Assembly: GCA_910589165.1 (NCBI GenBank)
Contig: CAJUSP010000010.1
Location: forward strand, 48,340 to 112,339
Reading direction: 5' to 3'
DNA from: an uncultured Adlercreutzia sp.
GTDB taxonomy: Bacteria > Actinomycetota > Coriobacteriia > Coriobacteriales > Eggerthellaceae
Length of the DNA stretch: 64,000 nt
Shown here: piece by piece, positions 39,869 to 48,370 of the stretch
Position numbering within the stretch: the stretch's first letter is position 1
Layout of the letters: each line of letters opens with the position of its first letter
Notes under the pieces: generated by a model
Seen by the model: the letters and a program-made list of their open reading frames with translations, nothing else
Database searches by the model: none
Told to the model about the DNA's origin: nothing
Translations under genes and position numbers: made by a program

Positions 39869-41134
39869 CTAGTCCAAGTCTTCCGGCAGGCCGATGTGGC
39901 CGAGCACAGCCGAGGCGGCGGCCACGGCCGGCGAGGAGAGGTACACCTCGCTCGTGGGGTCGCCCATGCGGCCGACGAAGTTGCGGTTCGTGGTGGCGAT
40001 GGCGCGCTCGCCAGCGGCCAGAATGCCCATGTAGCCGCCCAGGCACGGGCCGCAGGTGGGGGTAGACACGGCGCAGTGCGCGTTGATGAAGATGTCCATG
40101 AGCCCCTCGGTGATGCACTGCTGGTACACCTGCTGGGTGGCGGGAATGACGATGCAGCGCACATCCGGGTGCACAGTGCGGCCCTTCAGCACCGCCGCAG
40201 CCTGGCGCATGTCTTCCAAGCGGCCGTTAGTGCAGCTGCCGATGACCGCCTGGTCGATGCGCACGTCGCGGGCCTCGGCCACCGGGCGCGTGTTGCTCGG
40301 CAGATGTGGGAAGGCCACCGTGGGCACGATGTCGGCAGCGTCGATCTCGGTGACCTGGGCGAATTCCGCATCGTCGTCAGAATAGTAGGCAGTGTAGGGG
40401 CGCTCCACCCGGCCGTCCAGGTAGGCGCGGGTCACGTCGTCCACGGGAATGAGACCGGCCTTGCCACCCGCCTCGATGGCCATGTTCGAAATGGAGAGGC
40501 GCTCGTCCATGGGCATATTCGCGATGGCGCTGCCGGTGAACTCCATGGCCTTGTAGAGCGCGCCGTCGACCCCGATCATGCCGATGATGTGCAGGATGAC
40601 GTCCTTGCCCGTAACGCCGGGGGCCAGCTCGCCGTCGATGACGAACTTGATGGTCTCAGGCACCTTGAACCAGGCCTTGCCCGTGGCCATGCCCACGCCG
40701 GCATCGGTGGAGCCCACGCCCGTGGAGAACGCGCCCACCGCGCCGTAGGTGCAGGTGTGGCTGTCGGCACCGATGATGAGGTCGCCGGCGCCCACGACGC
40801 CCTGCTCGGGCAGAAGCGCATGCTCCACGCCCATGCAGCCCACCTCGTAATAGTGGGTGATGCCCTGCTCGCGCACGAAGTCGCGCATGATCTTGGCCTG
40901 CTCGGCGCTCTTGATGTCCTTGTTGGGAACGTAGTGGTCCGGCACCAGCAGCACGCGCTGGGGGTCGAACACCTTATCGGTAATTTGGCGGGCGGTCTTA
41001 ATGGCAATGGGGGCCGTCACGTCGTTGGCCAGCACCAAATCCAGGTCGCACTCGATCAGCTGCCCGGGGCTCACTTCGTCGAGACCGGCATGGGCGGCGA
41101 GAATCTTCTCGGCCATCGTCATGGGACGGGTCAT
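39869..41134 (-). CDS. leuC: 3-isopropylmalate dehydratase large subunit (HacA-type)
   Basis: This 421-residue aconitase-family protein has the three cluster-ligand cysteines in GSCTNGRLED and TCGPCLGG. HVPDHYVPNKD-like and ADSHTCTYGAVG motifs are present in the variants seen here. It carries the 4Fe-4S cluster of isopropylmalate isomerase. The length of about 420 residues, rather than 460-470, marks the LeuC2/HacA type found in many anaerobes. I chose ATG 41134, with AGGAG five bases upstream, over the GTG at 41140. It is the first gene of the leuCDB operon. Confidence 0.95.
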   Translation of the reverse strand: MTRPMTMAEKILAAHAGLDEVSPGQLIECDLDLVLANDVTAPIAIKTARQITDKVFDPQRVLLVPDHYVPNKDIKSAEQAKIMRDFVREQGITHYYEVGCMGVEHALLPEQGVVGAGDLIIGADSHTCTYGAVGAFSTGVGSTDAGVGMATGKAWFKVPETIKFVIDGELAPGVTGKDVILHIIGMIGVDGALYKAMEFTGSAIANMPMDERLSISNMAIEAGGKAGLIPVDDVTRAYLDGRVERPYTAYYSDDDAEFAQVTEIDAADIVPTVAFPHLPSNTRPVAEARDVRIDQAVIGSCTNGRLEDMRQAAAVLKGRTVHPDVRCIVIPATQQVYQQCITEGLMDIFINAHCAVSTPTCGPCLGGYMGILAAGERAIATTNRNFVGRMGDPTSEVYLSSPAVAAASAVLGHIGLPEDLD

Positions 41135-41258
41135 GGACACTCCTCTCTTCTCGCACGGGAAAACAGCACTTTCAAGCGCGAGATTTTACCACTGCGTCAG
41201 AGAGTCGCCCCTTTATGGAGGCCCCAACGTGCCAAAAACAAGCGGAATGATGCAGAAT

Positions 41259-42161
41259 TTATTCCTGCAGCGCCGAGCAAAGGGCGTCGAGCAGCGTGAT
41301 GGCGTAGTGCTGGGCGGAACGCTCCGGGCCCGCCTCGAGCCACACCGTGCCCGGCAGCAGCACCGACACGCGGGGGCTGGGCGCCTCGCGAGCCGCATCC
41401 ACCGCCGAAGCCAGGCGCAGGGCAAGCGTGTCTTCCGCCTCGTAGGAAACGAGCGGTACGCCCACTTCCGCATCCACCGCGCCAAGCAGCACGTGCACGA
41501 GGATCATCGTCTCGTCGGGGGGCACCGACAGGCTGTCGGCGCTGATGATCTTCGAGGCGGGGTTCGTGGCCTGCGACAGGTTCGACATGCGTGAGGCCAC
41601 CGAGCGCGAGAACTCGTCGGTGCCGAACAGGCACACGGCGTTGCGCTCGAGCACGTCGGCGGCGCGGGCGAAGCCCAAATGACGCACGGGGCTGTGGGTG
41701 GCCTCCTTGCCCACCCACGAATGGGCGAGATTGCGAAGGGCCGCATAGGTGTAGGCGCCGGCAATACCGTCGGAGGGCAGCCCCAGGTTCATCTGGAAGC
41801 GGCGCAGGGCCTCCTCGGTGTGAGCGCCGAAGATGGCGTCGCGCTCGCCGTAGAAGAACCCGAGGGCGCCAAGGGCCTGCTGCAGCTCCAGCACGTCGTG
41901 GCCGTGGAAGTACGGCATGCGCAGATACAGCGTGCGGTCGCCCAAGTTGTAGGAGGCGTCCACCAGGGCCGCCCACACCTTCTCGGTCACCTCGTCGGCC
42001 GCCGGCAAAGAGGCCGCCGCGCAGAAGTCGACCAGGGCGCGCGCCGTAGCGTCGTCGAAGGTGCCCGTGATGCCCTCTTCGGGAAGGTGGCCGATACGGG
42101 CCAGGCGCTGCTGCACGTCCTCGACGGCGGCGCCGGTGTCGTTTCTCTTGATAGGCTCCAT
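41259..42161 (-). CDS. Peptidoglycan-binding-domain protein downstream of the prenyl synthase gene
   Basis: This 300-residue protein has two PG_binding_1 modules in its first half (GAAVEDVQQRLARIGHLP near 9-26 and DVLELQQALGALGFFYGERDAI around 90; listed in part). They are followed by a C-terminal alpha/beta region containing LFGTDEFSRSVASRM and MILVHVLLGAVDAEVG, which resembles the N-acetylmuramoyl-L-alanine amidase 3 fold but lacks its usual zinc ligands. There is no signal peptide, so export is uncertain. The ATG is one base after the prenyl synthase stop (TAA T ATG), giving translational coupling. A link to cell-wall or lipid-carrier metabolism is inferred from this pairing. Confidence 0.85.
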   Translation of the reverse strand: MEPIKRNDTGAAVEDVQQRLARIGHLPEEGITGTFDDATARALVDFCAAASLPAADEVTEKVWAALVDASYNLGDRTLYLRMPYFHGHDVLELQQALGALGFFYGERDAIFGAHTEEALRRFQMNLGLPSDGIAGAYTYAALRNLAHSWVGKEATHSPVRHLGFARAADVLERNAVCLFGTDEFSRSVASRMSNLSQATNPASKIISADSLSVPPDETMILVHVLLGAVDAEVGVPLVSYEAEDTLALRLASAVDAAREAPSPRVSVLLPGTVWLEAGPERSAQHYAITLLDALCSALQE

Positions 42162-42162
42162 A

Positions 42163-43218
42163 TTATTTCAACCTGTTCACGAACCAGTCGGCCATGGAAA
42201 TCAGCAGATCGCGGTAGGGCGACGCGGGAACAGCCTGAACCAGGCGCTCCTTGGCGTTCTGGCTGAGGTCCTCGGCGTAGGCGCGGGCGTATTCGATGGA
42301 GCCCGCCTCCTCCATAAGGGCCACGGCCTCGGCCAGCACCTCCGGGTCGTGCTCTTTCGAGGAGAGGATCTCCACCAAGCGCTCGCGCGCCTCGGGCGCG
42401 GCGTTGGCCAGGGCGTGCACCACCACGAGCGTGCGCTTGCCCTCGGTAATATCACTGCGGAAATCCTTCTTCTTGGCCTCGTCGGTGCCAATGAGGTTCA
42501 GCAGATCGTCCTGAATCTGGAAGGCAAGGCCGGTGTCGAGCCCGTAACTGCGCAGTGCCTCCACCACCTCGTCGGAGGCGCCGCCCACAATGGCACCGAT
42601 GGCCAGGGGCACCGCTCCCGAGTAGTGGGCCGTCTTGTGGATGGCCATGGTAAGGTAATCTTCGGGCGTGATGTCGTAGCGCCCGTCGCGCGCCCAGCCG
42701 ATATCGAGCGCCTGTCCCTCCACCGTGCGGCGGGTCATGGCGATAAGCTCGCCGATAACGCGGACCTTGGCGGCGTCGTCGAGCAGCGGATCGTCGATAA
42801 CGGTGCCGTTCACCTGGGAAAGAGCCAAATCGCCCATGTTGATGGCCAGCCCCAGCCCCTCGGTCAGGTGCAGGCAGGGCTCGCCCCGGCGCAGCTCCGC
42901 CTCGTCGGCAATGTCGTCGTGGATGAGCGCCGCCGAATGGAAGTGCTCGATAGCCGCAGCCGCCGAGGTGGCGCGATTCGGGTCGCCCCCGACCGCCAGG
43001 CACGCGGCGTAGCAGATGAGCGGGCGATGACGCTTGCCAGCGTTCTCGTTGTAGCGGTACAGCGGATCGTAGAGGTAACGATCCATATCGGGGTGCGTGC
43101 CCTGGGGAATGTAGCTGTTGATCAGCTCTCCCACCGGCTCGGCGTAGGTCACAAGGTAGTCTTCGAAGGTGGTGGGCGTCTCATCGACGCTCGCAAGGAT
43201 TTCGGTGATGTTCTTCAT
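42163..43218 (-). CDS. Polyprenyl (farnesyl/geranylgeranyl-type) diphosphate synthase
   Basis: This 351-residue trans-isoprenyl diphosphate synthase condenses isopentenyl diphosphate onto an allylic diphosphate. The first Asp-rich motif DDIAD is at 101-105 (LIHDDIADEAELRRGEP), with GKRHRP upstream for diphosphate binding. The second is DDLLN (FQIQDDLLNLIG), where the last Asp is Asn, a variation that often accompanies altered chain length. The product could feed menaquinone or undecaprenyl carriers. Start at ATG 43218 with AAGAAAG upstream. A coupled peptidoglycan-binding protein gene follows. Confidence 0.92.
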   Translation of the reverse strand: MKNITEILASVDETPTTFEDYLVTYAEPVGELINSYIPQGTHPDMDRYLYDPLYRYNENAGKRHRPLICYAACLAVGGDPNRATSAAAAIEHFHSAALIHDDIADEAELRRGEPCLHLTEGLGLAINMGDLALSQVNGTVIDDPLLDDAAKVRVIGELIAMTRRTVEGQALDIGWARDGRYDITPEDYLTMAIHKTAHYSGAVPLAIGAIVGGASDEVVEALRSYGLDTGLAFQIQDDLLNLIGTDEAKKKDFRSDITEGKRTLVVVHALANAAPEARERLVEILSSKEHDPEVLAEAVALMEEAGSIEYARAYAEDLSQNAKERLVQAVPASPYRDLLISMADWFVNRLK

Positions 43219-43343
43219 AGCGCTTTCTTGCCGTTGGCGGGTGGGTTTTAGCATCGAACCATAATACCACGCCCCGCAAGCCCCCTCTCTTAGGTTCGCC
43301 CTACCGACAAGATTGTAAGATTGATGGCACCCGCGGAAGTGAG

Positions 43344-44180
43344 CTAGAGTCCGTACTCTTGGAACGCCCTGCTCCGGTATTGCTCATCCGCAGCGGCACG
43401 CGCGACATCGTCGACGCGGCCATCTTTCATGAGCGCCGCCACCAGCGCTCCAAACCGCTTCTCCCCCTCTTCTCTTCCTTCTTCTCTTCCTTCTTCTCTT
43501 CCTTCTTCTCTTCCTTCTTCTCTTCCTTCTTCCCATCGCTCCTGTTCGCGAAAGGCCATTTCCTGCTCGAGGGTATACACGCGATTCACCCACTTTCGAT
43601 CCTCGTTGTACGAGGCGACCAGTTCGTCGATATCCCGAGACAGCGATCCCGTAGCACTGCCCGTTTCGACATAGTTTAGCAAATCGCCCAATTCTGAATC
43701 GGCGGCGCGCGCCCAGGCGCGGGCGTTAAGCGCCATCCAATGCGAATCATTGCCTACGGCAAGTTCGGGCGCTTCTAGGCATGTTCGCTCAATCGTATAC
43801 ACCGGCAAGCCAAGCCCAAAAGGATCGATGCAGCAAATAAAGAGGATGAAGGTTTCGCGCAATCCCCGATGATGGGCCCCCCGTTCAAGATCAGACCCGT
43901 CCAAAGTCGCCTGATAAAAGCGCATGCGCTTTCCCAGGTACTTCTCCTTTGCCACCTGGACTTCCAAATCAAAGGTGCGACCCGACGTTTTCGCCACCAC
44001 ATCCATGCGAACACCGCGATTATCAGGGCTCGGCTCATAACACTGCTCCGCATTGAGGTATTCAATTGTGTCAGCCTCGATGTCGAAGGCCGCCTTTATG
44101 ACCCGCTTGCAAATGCGCTCCTGGCACATCACTCTATTAAACATCCACCGATCCGAGAATCGCAGCCGTTTTCCCGTCAT
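43344..44180 (-). CDS. Rpn/PD-(D/E)xK nuclease transposase-family protein with GREE tandem repeats
   Basis: This 278-residue protein of the recombination-promoting nuclease (Rpn, PDDEXK_2) type has a nuclease core visible as VRMDVVAKTSGRTFDLEVQV with Asp and Glu-x-Gln. Members were once annotated as transposases and increase RecA-independent recombination; some act in phage defence. Residues about 217-240 are a tandem REEG repeat encoded by a 12-base unit. There are no inverted repeats indicating an active element. A roughly 110-base dispersed repeat (44228-44335) starts 48 bases upstream of its ATG. Confidence 0.85.
   Translation of the reverse strand: MTGKRLRFSDRWMFNRVMCQERICKRVIKAAFDIEADTIEYLNAEQCYEPSPDNRGVRMDVVAKTSGRTFDLEVQVAKEKYLGKRMRFYQATLDGSDLERGAHHRGLRETFILFICCIDPFGLGLPVYTIERTCLEAPELAVGNDSHWMALNARAWARAADSELGDLLNYVETGSATGSLSRDIDELVASYNEDRKWVNRVYTLEQEMAFREQERWEEGREEGREEGREEGREEGREEGEKRFGALVAALMKDGRVDDVARAAADEQYRSRAFQEYGL
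43469..43530. repeat. 12-bp tandem repeat within the Rpn gene
   Basis: About five near-perfect copies of a 12-base unit (plus strand TCTTCCTTCTTC) encode the REEGREEG tract. Slippage would change the protein by four residues at a time without a frameshift. Confidence 0.85.
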
Positions 44181-44227
44181 GAGTGCGCCCTTCCGAAAAG
44201 ATTTGTCTTCGGAATAAGCCTACTCGC

Positions 44228-44335
44228 GCAGAACCGTGAAAACGTCGGGGGGATTTCCCGTTTCCAGCCGCCCGCAAACCGTCGCAGCGCCGCATTAACG
44301 CCGTCCGCAAACCGCATTGGAGCCGTCGCGCAGCC
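44228..44335. repeat. Dispersed repeat, copy A
   Basis: It begins GCAGAACCGT (44228-44237) and continues AAAACGTCGGGGGGATTTCC and CGCCCGCAAACCGTCGC, then loses identity over GC-rich CCGTC/GCGCCGCA subrepeats. The same sequence, same orientation, recurs at 63740. Both copies lie 40-50 bases upstream of the start of a minus-strand gene. The remainder of the 44336-44547 gap holds the CTGACA-TTT-TGTCAG palindrome and no gene. Confidence 0.75.
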
Positions 44336-44450
44336 GCCCTTCAGTCGTTACGCGACCGCATTTTACTGCCTTGACCCATATTTTCCCTTTCATGGCTCAT
44401 TCTTTACCCTGTCATTTGGGTCAGAAATTATGAGTTGGGGGCTAGTCATT

Positions 44451-44465
44451 CTGACATTTTGTCAG
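44451..44465 (+). promoter_or_regulatory. Short palindrome upstream of the sortase-like gene
   Basis: CTGACA (44451-44456) and TGTCAG (44460-44465) form a perfect 6-3-6 inverted repeat about 80 bases upstream of the coding start. An imperfect relative (CTGTCATTTGGGTCAG) lies 40 bases before it. It is a candidate operator. Confidence 0.35.
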
Positions 44466-44547
44466 TAAAGTACCCTTGAACACCGATGTAGGAATACTTG
44501 CGTGGTGGGAGTACTTACCTGCCTATCGAGGCGGGGGAACTTGCACT

Positions 44548-45414
44548 ATGCGGGCAAGAAAGGAATCGATCGCGGTGAGTGTTGCCTCGTTCATGAAATC
44601 TCGGACGATTGCCGCAGGCCTCTGCCTGACCCTCGCAGCGAGCATGGGCGCCTTCAGCCTGAGCACGCCATCTGTCGCCTGGGCCGACGAATCTGAAACT
44701 TTCACCACGACCGTTATCTCCCAGGGCGTGTGCGAGGCGCTGTGGGTGGCATCCCATCAGGCCGACTCCCATGGCCAGGATTTCAGGACCGAAGTTACCC
44801 TGGCCGTCGCGCGCCAAAGCGATGCCGCCGCCGAGGAGCAGGCCCTTATCGACATCAACACCCGCGGTGAGCGCCACCGCCTTCTCGCTGCCGCCGCCGA
44901 GGCCCAGGCAGCCGAAGACGCCGCCGAGGAAACGGTTCCCGAGCCCGCACCCGCTTCCACCTACGCCGCACAGCTGATTCCCGAGGACGAAACCCCCATG
45001 GCCGCCGCACCCCAGAGCCAATCTGGCGGGGCATCCGTGAATGCTGGCACGTTGAGCTTCCTCGGCCATGAGGTGTCTTTCGCCCAGGGGTCTTGCTTCG
45101 ACGCCACAGCCCCGAACGGCTACGCGAGCACCTGGCTCGGCGACGGAAGCGTCACCGACGGATCGAACACGTACTTCATCGGCCATAATCCGGGAGTATT
45201 CGCCCCCGTCATGGACTTGGCCATCGGCGACGTGATCACTGTATGCGACGAGGAGGGCTACACGCGCGACTACGTCGTGTTCGATGCCCTCATTCTGCCG
45301 AAGCGTTCGAACTACTTCGAATACGAGGGCCGCATCGCCCCCATGGGCGAGTCCATCACCCTGCAGACCTGCTGCCCCGGCGACACAAGCGTCCGCTGCG
45401 TCATGGCGCGCTAG
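44548..45414 (+). CDS. Secreted protein with minimal sortase-like C-terminal domain
   Basis: The protein is 288 residues from ATG 44548. An N-terminal signal peptide (MKSRTIAAGLCLTLAASM within residues 16-46) is followed by an Ala/Glu-rich helical linker. A C-terminal domain of about 110 residues carries the sortase triad: His in YFIGHNPGVFAP, Cys in TLQTCCPGD and Arg in SVRCVMAR. Sortases cleave LPxTG-type signals and join proteins to the wall or to each other. This one is short and the region before the His is reduced, so activity is uncertain. The start could also be the GTG at 44578 or the ATG at 44593; the leader contains small hairpins. An LPQTG protein is encoded at 30504-34415. Confidence 0.78.
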   Translation: MRARKESIAVSVASFMKSRTIAAGLCLTLAASMGAFSLSTPSVAWADESETFTTTVISQGVCEALWVASHQADSHGQDFRTEVTLAVARQSDAAAEEQALIDINTRGERHRLLAAAAEAQAAEDAAEETVPEPAPASTYAAQLIPEDETPMAAAPQSQSGGASVNAGTLSFLGHEVSFAQGSCFDATAPNGYASTWLGDGSVTDGSNTYFIGHNPGVFAPVMDLAIGDVITVCDEEGYTRDYVVFDALILPKRSNYFEYEGRIAPMGESITLQTCCPGDTSVRCVMAR

Positions 45415-45444
45415 GAAAACGTGCTATCATAGGCCCACTCATCG

Positions 45445-45527
45445 GGGGGCGTGGCGGAATTGGCATACGCAGCGGACTTAAAATCCGCCTCTTCGGATTG
45501 TGGGTTCGAGTCCCACCGCCCCTACCA
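45445..45527 (+). tRNA. tRNA-Leu (anticodon TAA)
   Basis: A complete class II tRNA: acceptor GGGGGCG pairs with CGCCCCT, the discriminator is A, and CCA is encoded (45525-45527). The anticodon stem GCGGA/TCCGC carries the loop CTTAAAA with anticodon TAA (Leu UUA). A short variable arm and the T-arm GGGTTCGAGTCCC are present. Confidence 0.95.
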
Positions 45528-45618
45528 TTTCAAATCTTCCATTCCTCCCACGGCCTCAACCAGAGCAATCCTTCGTGTCCGCAGCGGGGCTCGAACCGCG
45601 AGGTGAAAACTGGGGCCT

Positions 45619-46575
45619 CTAGTCCTCCTTTGCCCCTGCGGCCTCGAAGATCATGCCATGGAGGATGTCGGATTCGCTGGCTGTATACGCGTCGGCACCG
45701 GCGAGCTTCAGCACTTCCTCCAAAATGATGAACCCGGCCACGATGACGCCAGCGCGCTTGGGGTCGAGCCCCACCGTCTCGCGCCGCTGCGCCAGCGTCT
45801 CAGACGCCAGACGAGCCTCAATGGCGGCAAGCTCGTCGGCCGTTACTCGAGCACGGTGAACCCGTGACGAGTCGTACACCGTCATGGCCTCCCGAATGCT
45901 CACCACGCTGGTGGCCGTGCCTGCCACCGCCACGACCCGCTCGATGGCAAACCCCGCCTGGGCCAATTCCGCGAAGTACGGCACCATAGTCTCGTGCACC
46001 CAGCCCCGGGCTGCGGCGATTTCCTCCGAGGTCGGCGGATCGCTGTGCAGGTAGCGCTCGGTCAGACGACGGCAGCCGATGTTGAAGGAGTGCGATGCCT
46101 GAGGCGCGCACCCGAAGCGCCCCGCCACCAACTCGGTGGAGCCGCCTCCGATATCTACTACCAGCAGGTTCTCGCCAGGAAAGTCGCCTGAGGCACCGTT
46201 GAAGGTAAGGGCCGCCTCACGCGCGCCAGGGATCACCGCCAGCTGCACCCCGTGCTCGGCCAGCTGACGAACGAAATCGGGGCCGTTCGCAGCATCGCGG
46301 GAGGCCGAGGTGGCCATGGCAATGAGCCGGCGAACAGGGTGCGCCTCGGTGTTGTGCCGGGCAAGCACCTCCTGGTAGCGGTCGACCGTGGCAAGCACGC
46401 GGTCGATGGCCTCCTGGGACAGACGCCCCGAGCTATCGACGCCCACGCCCAAATCGGTGATGGCGTATTCCTTGGCCACTTCAGTCAGGCGGCCGTCTTC
46501 CACGTCGGCCACCAGAAGGCGGCAGGTGACGGTTCCGATATCCAACGCCGCATAACGGCCATTCTCGCAGGTCAT
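45619..46575 (-). CDS. Ppx/GppA exopolyphosphatase family protein
   Basis: This 318-residue ASKHA-fold phosphatase has YAALDIGTVTCRLLVADVEDG at the start (phosphate-binding loop 1) and LLVVDIGGGSTELV near 135 (loop 2). It also has AVAGTATS and the C-terminal RAGVIVAGFIILEEVLK. Family members hydrolyse polyphosphate or pppGpp. The single-domain length suits the short Ppx1/GppA-like proteins of Actinobacteria. Start at ATG 46575 with GGAAGGAG upstream. It follows the DivIC/FtsB gene by about 40 bases on the same strand and could be co-transcribed. Which substrate is preferred cannot be read. Confidence 0.9.
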   Translation of the reverse strand: MTCENGRYAALDIGTVTCRLLVADVEDGRLTEVAKEYAITDLGVGVDSSGRLSQEAIDRVLATVDRYQEVLARHNTEAHPVRRLIAMATSASRDAANGPDFVRQLAEHGVQLAVIPGAREAALTFNGASGDFPGENLLVVDIGGGSTELVAGRFGCAPQASHSFNIGCRRLTERYLHSDPPTSEEIAAARGWVHETMVPYFAELAQAGFAIERVVAVAGTATSVVSIREAMTVYDSSRVHRARVTADELAAIEARLASETLAQRRETVGLDPKRAGVIVAGFIILEEVLKLAGADAYTASESDILHGMIFEAAGAKED

Positions 46576-46618
46576 ATCGCTCCTTCCCAAAGGTGAGACC
46601 GTGCCTCGGAGGGGTGTC

Positions 46619-47548
46619 TCACTCGACGCCGAACAGCGGATCGAGGATTCCCGAGTACCACGTCTCGGGCAGGGGAATATCCTCGGAGACGATATTGCCA
46701 CGGAAGTTGTTCTCGGGCTCGTACTGCTCGAGGCCGCTGACCGACACCGCGTGCTCGCCCTCCTTCACCCAGCCGAACTGGGTGCGGGCGGCATCTTCCA
46801 CGCCGGCCTCGGTGGAAAGCGCCTCCACCTGCGCCTCGATGGCCTCGTTGCGGTCGACTACGGCCTCGTACTCGGCCGCCAGCCGGTCGCGCTCGCGAAT
46901 ATCAACGTAGAGCTGCTGGGAGGGCCCGTACAAAAACAGCACGCCGAGCACCAGGCACGCAGCGACGGCACCCACCGCCATAAGGGGCCCGCGGAACGAG
47001 AACGAGTGCGACGATGACGCAAAGCCCCTCGACGAGCCCGAAACACCGGATTTCTGCTGCATGCGCGAAGAGCGGCGATGGCTCGCGCCCATCTCGCCCT
47101 TGTACACGGCGGCCCGGGGACCCGCCGTGGAGGCATCGGACGACTTCCCCGCCTCATACTGCTGGTAGTAGGCGCGGCCGGCCCGCTCCTTGGCACGCTG
47201 GCGCCGCTTGCGGCCGAACTTGGCCGTCAGGCGCCCGACCGGCCCCAGCGGGGCATCGAGCTCGTCCTCTTCCTGGGAGAGCTCCTCATCCCACGCGCCG
47301 CGCGATTCCAGCGAATCGGGGCCGCGGTGGGCATCGCGCATGGAAAGCGGTGCCGGACGCGCGCCGCGGGCCGTCGAAGAAGACGCCCGGCCGCCGCGCA
47401 CCACCCCCACTTCGAAATCCGGGTCGTCGGCGAAGCGCCCCGCATGAACCCGCGCTCCCGATGTCGGCCGAGCGCCCGCGGGCACGGCACGGCCCGACAC
47501 GGCACGGCGCGCCGCGTCGAAGGAGACGATGTTGCTCTGTCGGGACAA
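46619..47548 (-). CDS. DivIC/FtsB-family septum protein with long disordered N-terminus
   Basis: This 309-residue protein has a disordered, charged cytoplasmic N-terminus of about 185 residues. One membrane segment follows (188-208, LMAVGAVAACLVLGVLFLY), then the coiled coil RERDRLAAEYEAVVDRNEAIEAQ typical of DivIC/FtsB. The last conserved piece is RTQFGWVKEGEHAVSV. DivIC/FtsB proteins bridge FtsL/FtsQ in the division complex. The extra N-terminal region is much longer than in the usual 100-130-residue family members. The Ppx/GppA gene follows on the same strand. Confidence 0.87.
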   Translation of the reverse strand: MSRQSNIVSFDAARRAVSGRAVPAGARPTSGARVHAGRFADDPDFEVGVVRGGRASSSTARGARPAPLSMRDAHRGPDSLESRGAWDEELSQEEDELDAPLGPVGRLTAKFGRKRRQRAKERAGRAYYQQYEAGKSSDASTAGPRAAVYKGEMGASHRRSSRMQQKSGVSGSSRGFASSSHSFSFRGPLMAVGAVAACLVLGVLFLYGPSQQLYVDIRERDRLAAEYEAVVDRNEAIEAQVEALSTEAGVEDAARTQFGWVKEGEHAVSVSGLEQYEPENNFRGNIVSEDIPLPETWYSGILDPLFGVE

Positions 47549-47629
47549 AGGGTGAAGCTTCCTTTCGCTACCGGGGTTCGTTTAAGGCAGGTTTAGCAGA
47601 TCGAAAGTAACAGCGCCAGGCGGCCGGCG

Positions 47630-48010
47630 CTAAAGGTTGAGTTTGCGGACAAACGCCTCCCATTTCTCGAAAGACTCGTCGCTGATGGCGTGCTCCATCT
47701 GGCAAGCCTCCACCTCGGCCACCTCCGGATCGATGCCGACGGCCTTGGTAAGGAAGTCGGACAGCATGCGGTGACGGTCGAGCACGGCCTGTCCGTAGGC
47801 GTAGCCGGCCTCGGTCAGCGTGATGTCGCCGTAGTGGGGCTGCACGAGCAGCTCCTGCTCTTTCAGGGAGGAAACCGCCTTGTTCACCGACGCCTTCGAG
47901 ACACCCAGCTTGTTGGCCACGTCCACCGAGCGCACGGGGGACGTAGTCGAGCCACCGAGCATGACGATGGCCTCAAGGTAATCCTCATGGGACATGGTTG
48001 TTTTTACCAC
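47630..48010 (-). CDS. DtxR/MntR-family metal-dependent repressor
   Basis: This 126-residue protein has an N-terminal winged helix (VDVANKLGVSKASVNKAVSSLKEQELL) and the metal-binding dimerisation helices (GQAVLDRHRMLSDFL, EACQMEHAISDESFEKW) with the Cys-x-x-Glu-His ligands typical of DtxR/MntR. It lacks the C-terminal SH3 domain, like MntR. It should bind Fe(II) or Mn(II) and repress target operators. It is located directly downstream of the feo genes but past a terminator, so it has its own promoter. It is the natural candidate regulator of that operon. I used GTG 48010, preceded by AGGAGAGG; an internal ATG at 47995 is possible. Confidence 0.9.
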   Translation of the reverse strand: MVKTTMSHEDYLEAIVMLGGSTTSPVRSVDVANKLGVSKASVNKAVSSLKEQELLVQPHYGDITLTEAGYAYGQAVLDRHRMLSDFLTKAVGIDPEVAEVEACQMEHAISDESFEKWEAFVRKLNL

Positions 48011-48056
48011 AGCACCTCTCCTATCTCACAGGCTTCCCATGGTATCACGGTGCCCA

Positions 48057-48093
48057 GAAAAAACGAGGCTCGGAACGAAAAGTTCCGAGCCTG
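48057..48093 (-). terminator. Terminator of the feo operon
   Basis: AGGCTCGGAAC (48067-48077) pairs with GTTCCGAGCCT (48083-48093). Read on the minus strand it is followed by CGTTTTTT. It lies 32 bases after the FeoB-associated gene and before the DtxR gene. Confidence 0.9.
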
Positions 48094-48124
48094 TTTCATA
48101 GAGTCTTCGCCGAGTGGAAAAGCG

Positions 48125-48361
48125 CTAGCGCTTCTCCCCCTCGTGAGAGCAGCATGAACCCTCGCCAGCTGCCTTGCCCATGGCCTTCACCATGTCCTCG
48201 GCCGCACCACAGCCGTGGCAGCCGGCGCAGCCCCCCTCGTCGCAGTGGTCGCCACAGTCGCAGAGCCCGCGACGGGTCATGCGGCGGACGGCAAGCACCG
48301 CCAGCGCCAGAAGGATCAGCAGCAGGATGACGGTGGGGACGTTGAGGGCCAGATCTTGCAC
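48125..48361 (-). CDS. FeoB-associated Cys-rich membrane protein
   Basis: This 78-residue protein has one N-terminal membrane segment (TVILLLILLALAVLAVR) followed by a Cys-rich tail (CDCGDHCDEGGCAGCHGC). It matches the FeoB-associated Cys-rich family, proposed to act at the cytoplasmic mouth of the ferrous iron transporter. It lies 9 bases after feoB. A terminator follows. Its exact role in Fe(II) uptake or regulation is not established. Confidence 0.92.
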   Translation of the reverse strand: MQDLALNVPTVILLLILLALAVLAVRRMTRRGLCDCGDHCDEGGCAGCHGCGAAEDMVKAMGKAAGEGSCCSHEGEKR

Positions 48362-48370
48362 GATTTCTCC

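Noticed and set aside
43440..43540. Possible CRISPR array
   Set aside because: The repeats are contiguous 12-base units without spacers and encode REEG in the Rpn protein.
44476..44600. A cyclic-di-AMP (ydaO-like) riboswitch before the sortase-like gene
   Set aside because: The leader has hairpins (GCCT-atcg-AGGC and CTTGC-GCAAG) and GGGGGAAC/GGAATC pieces, but I could not lay out the conserved ydaO core in order.
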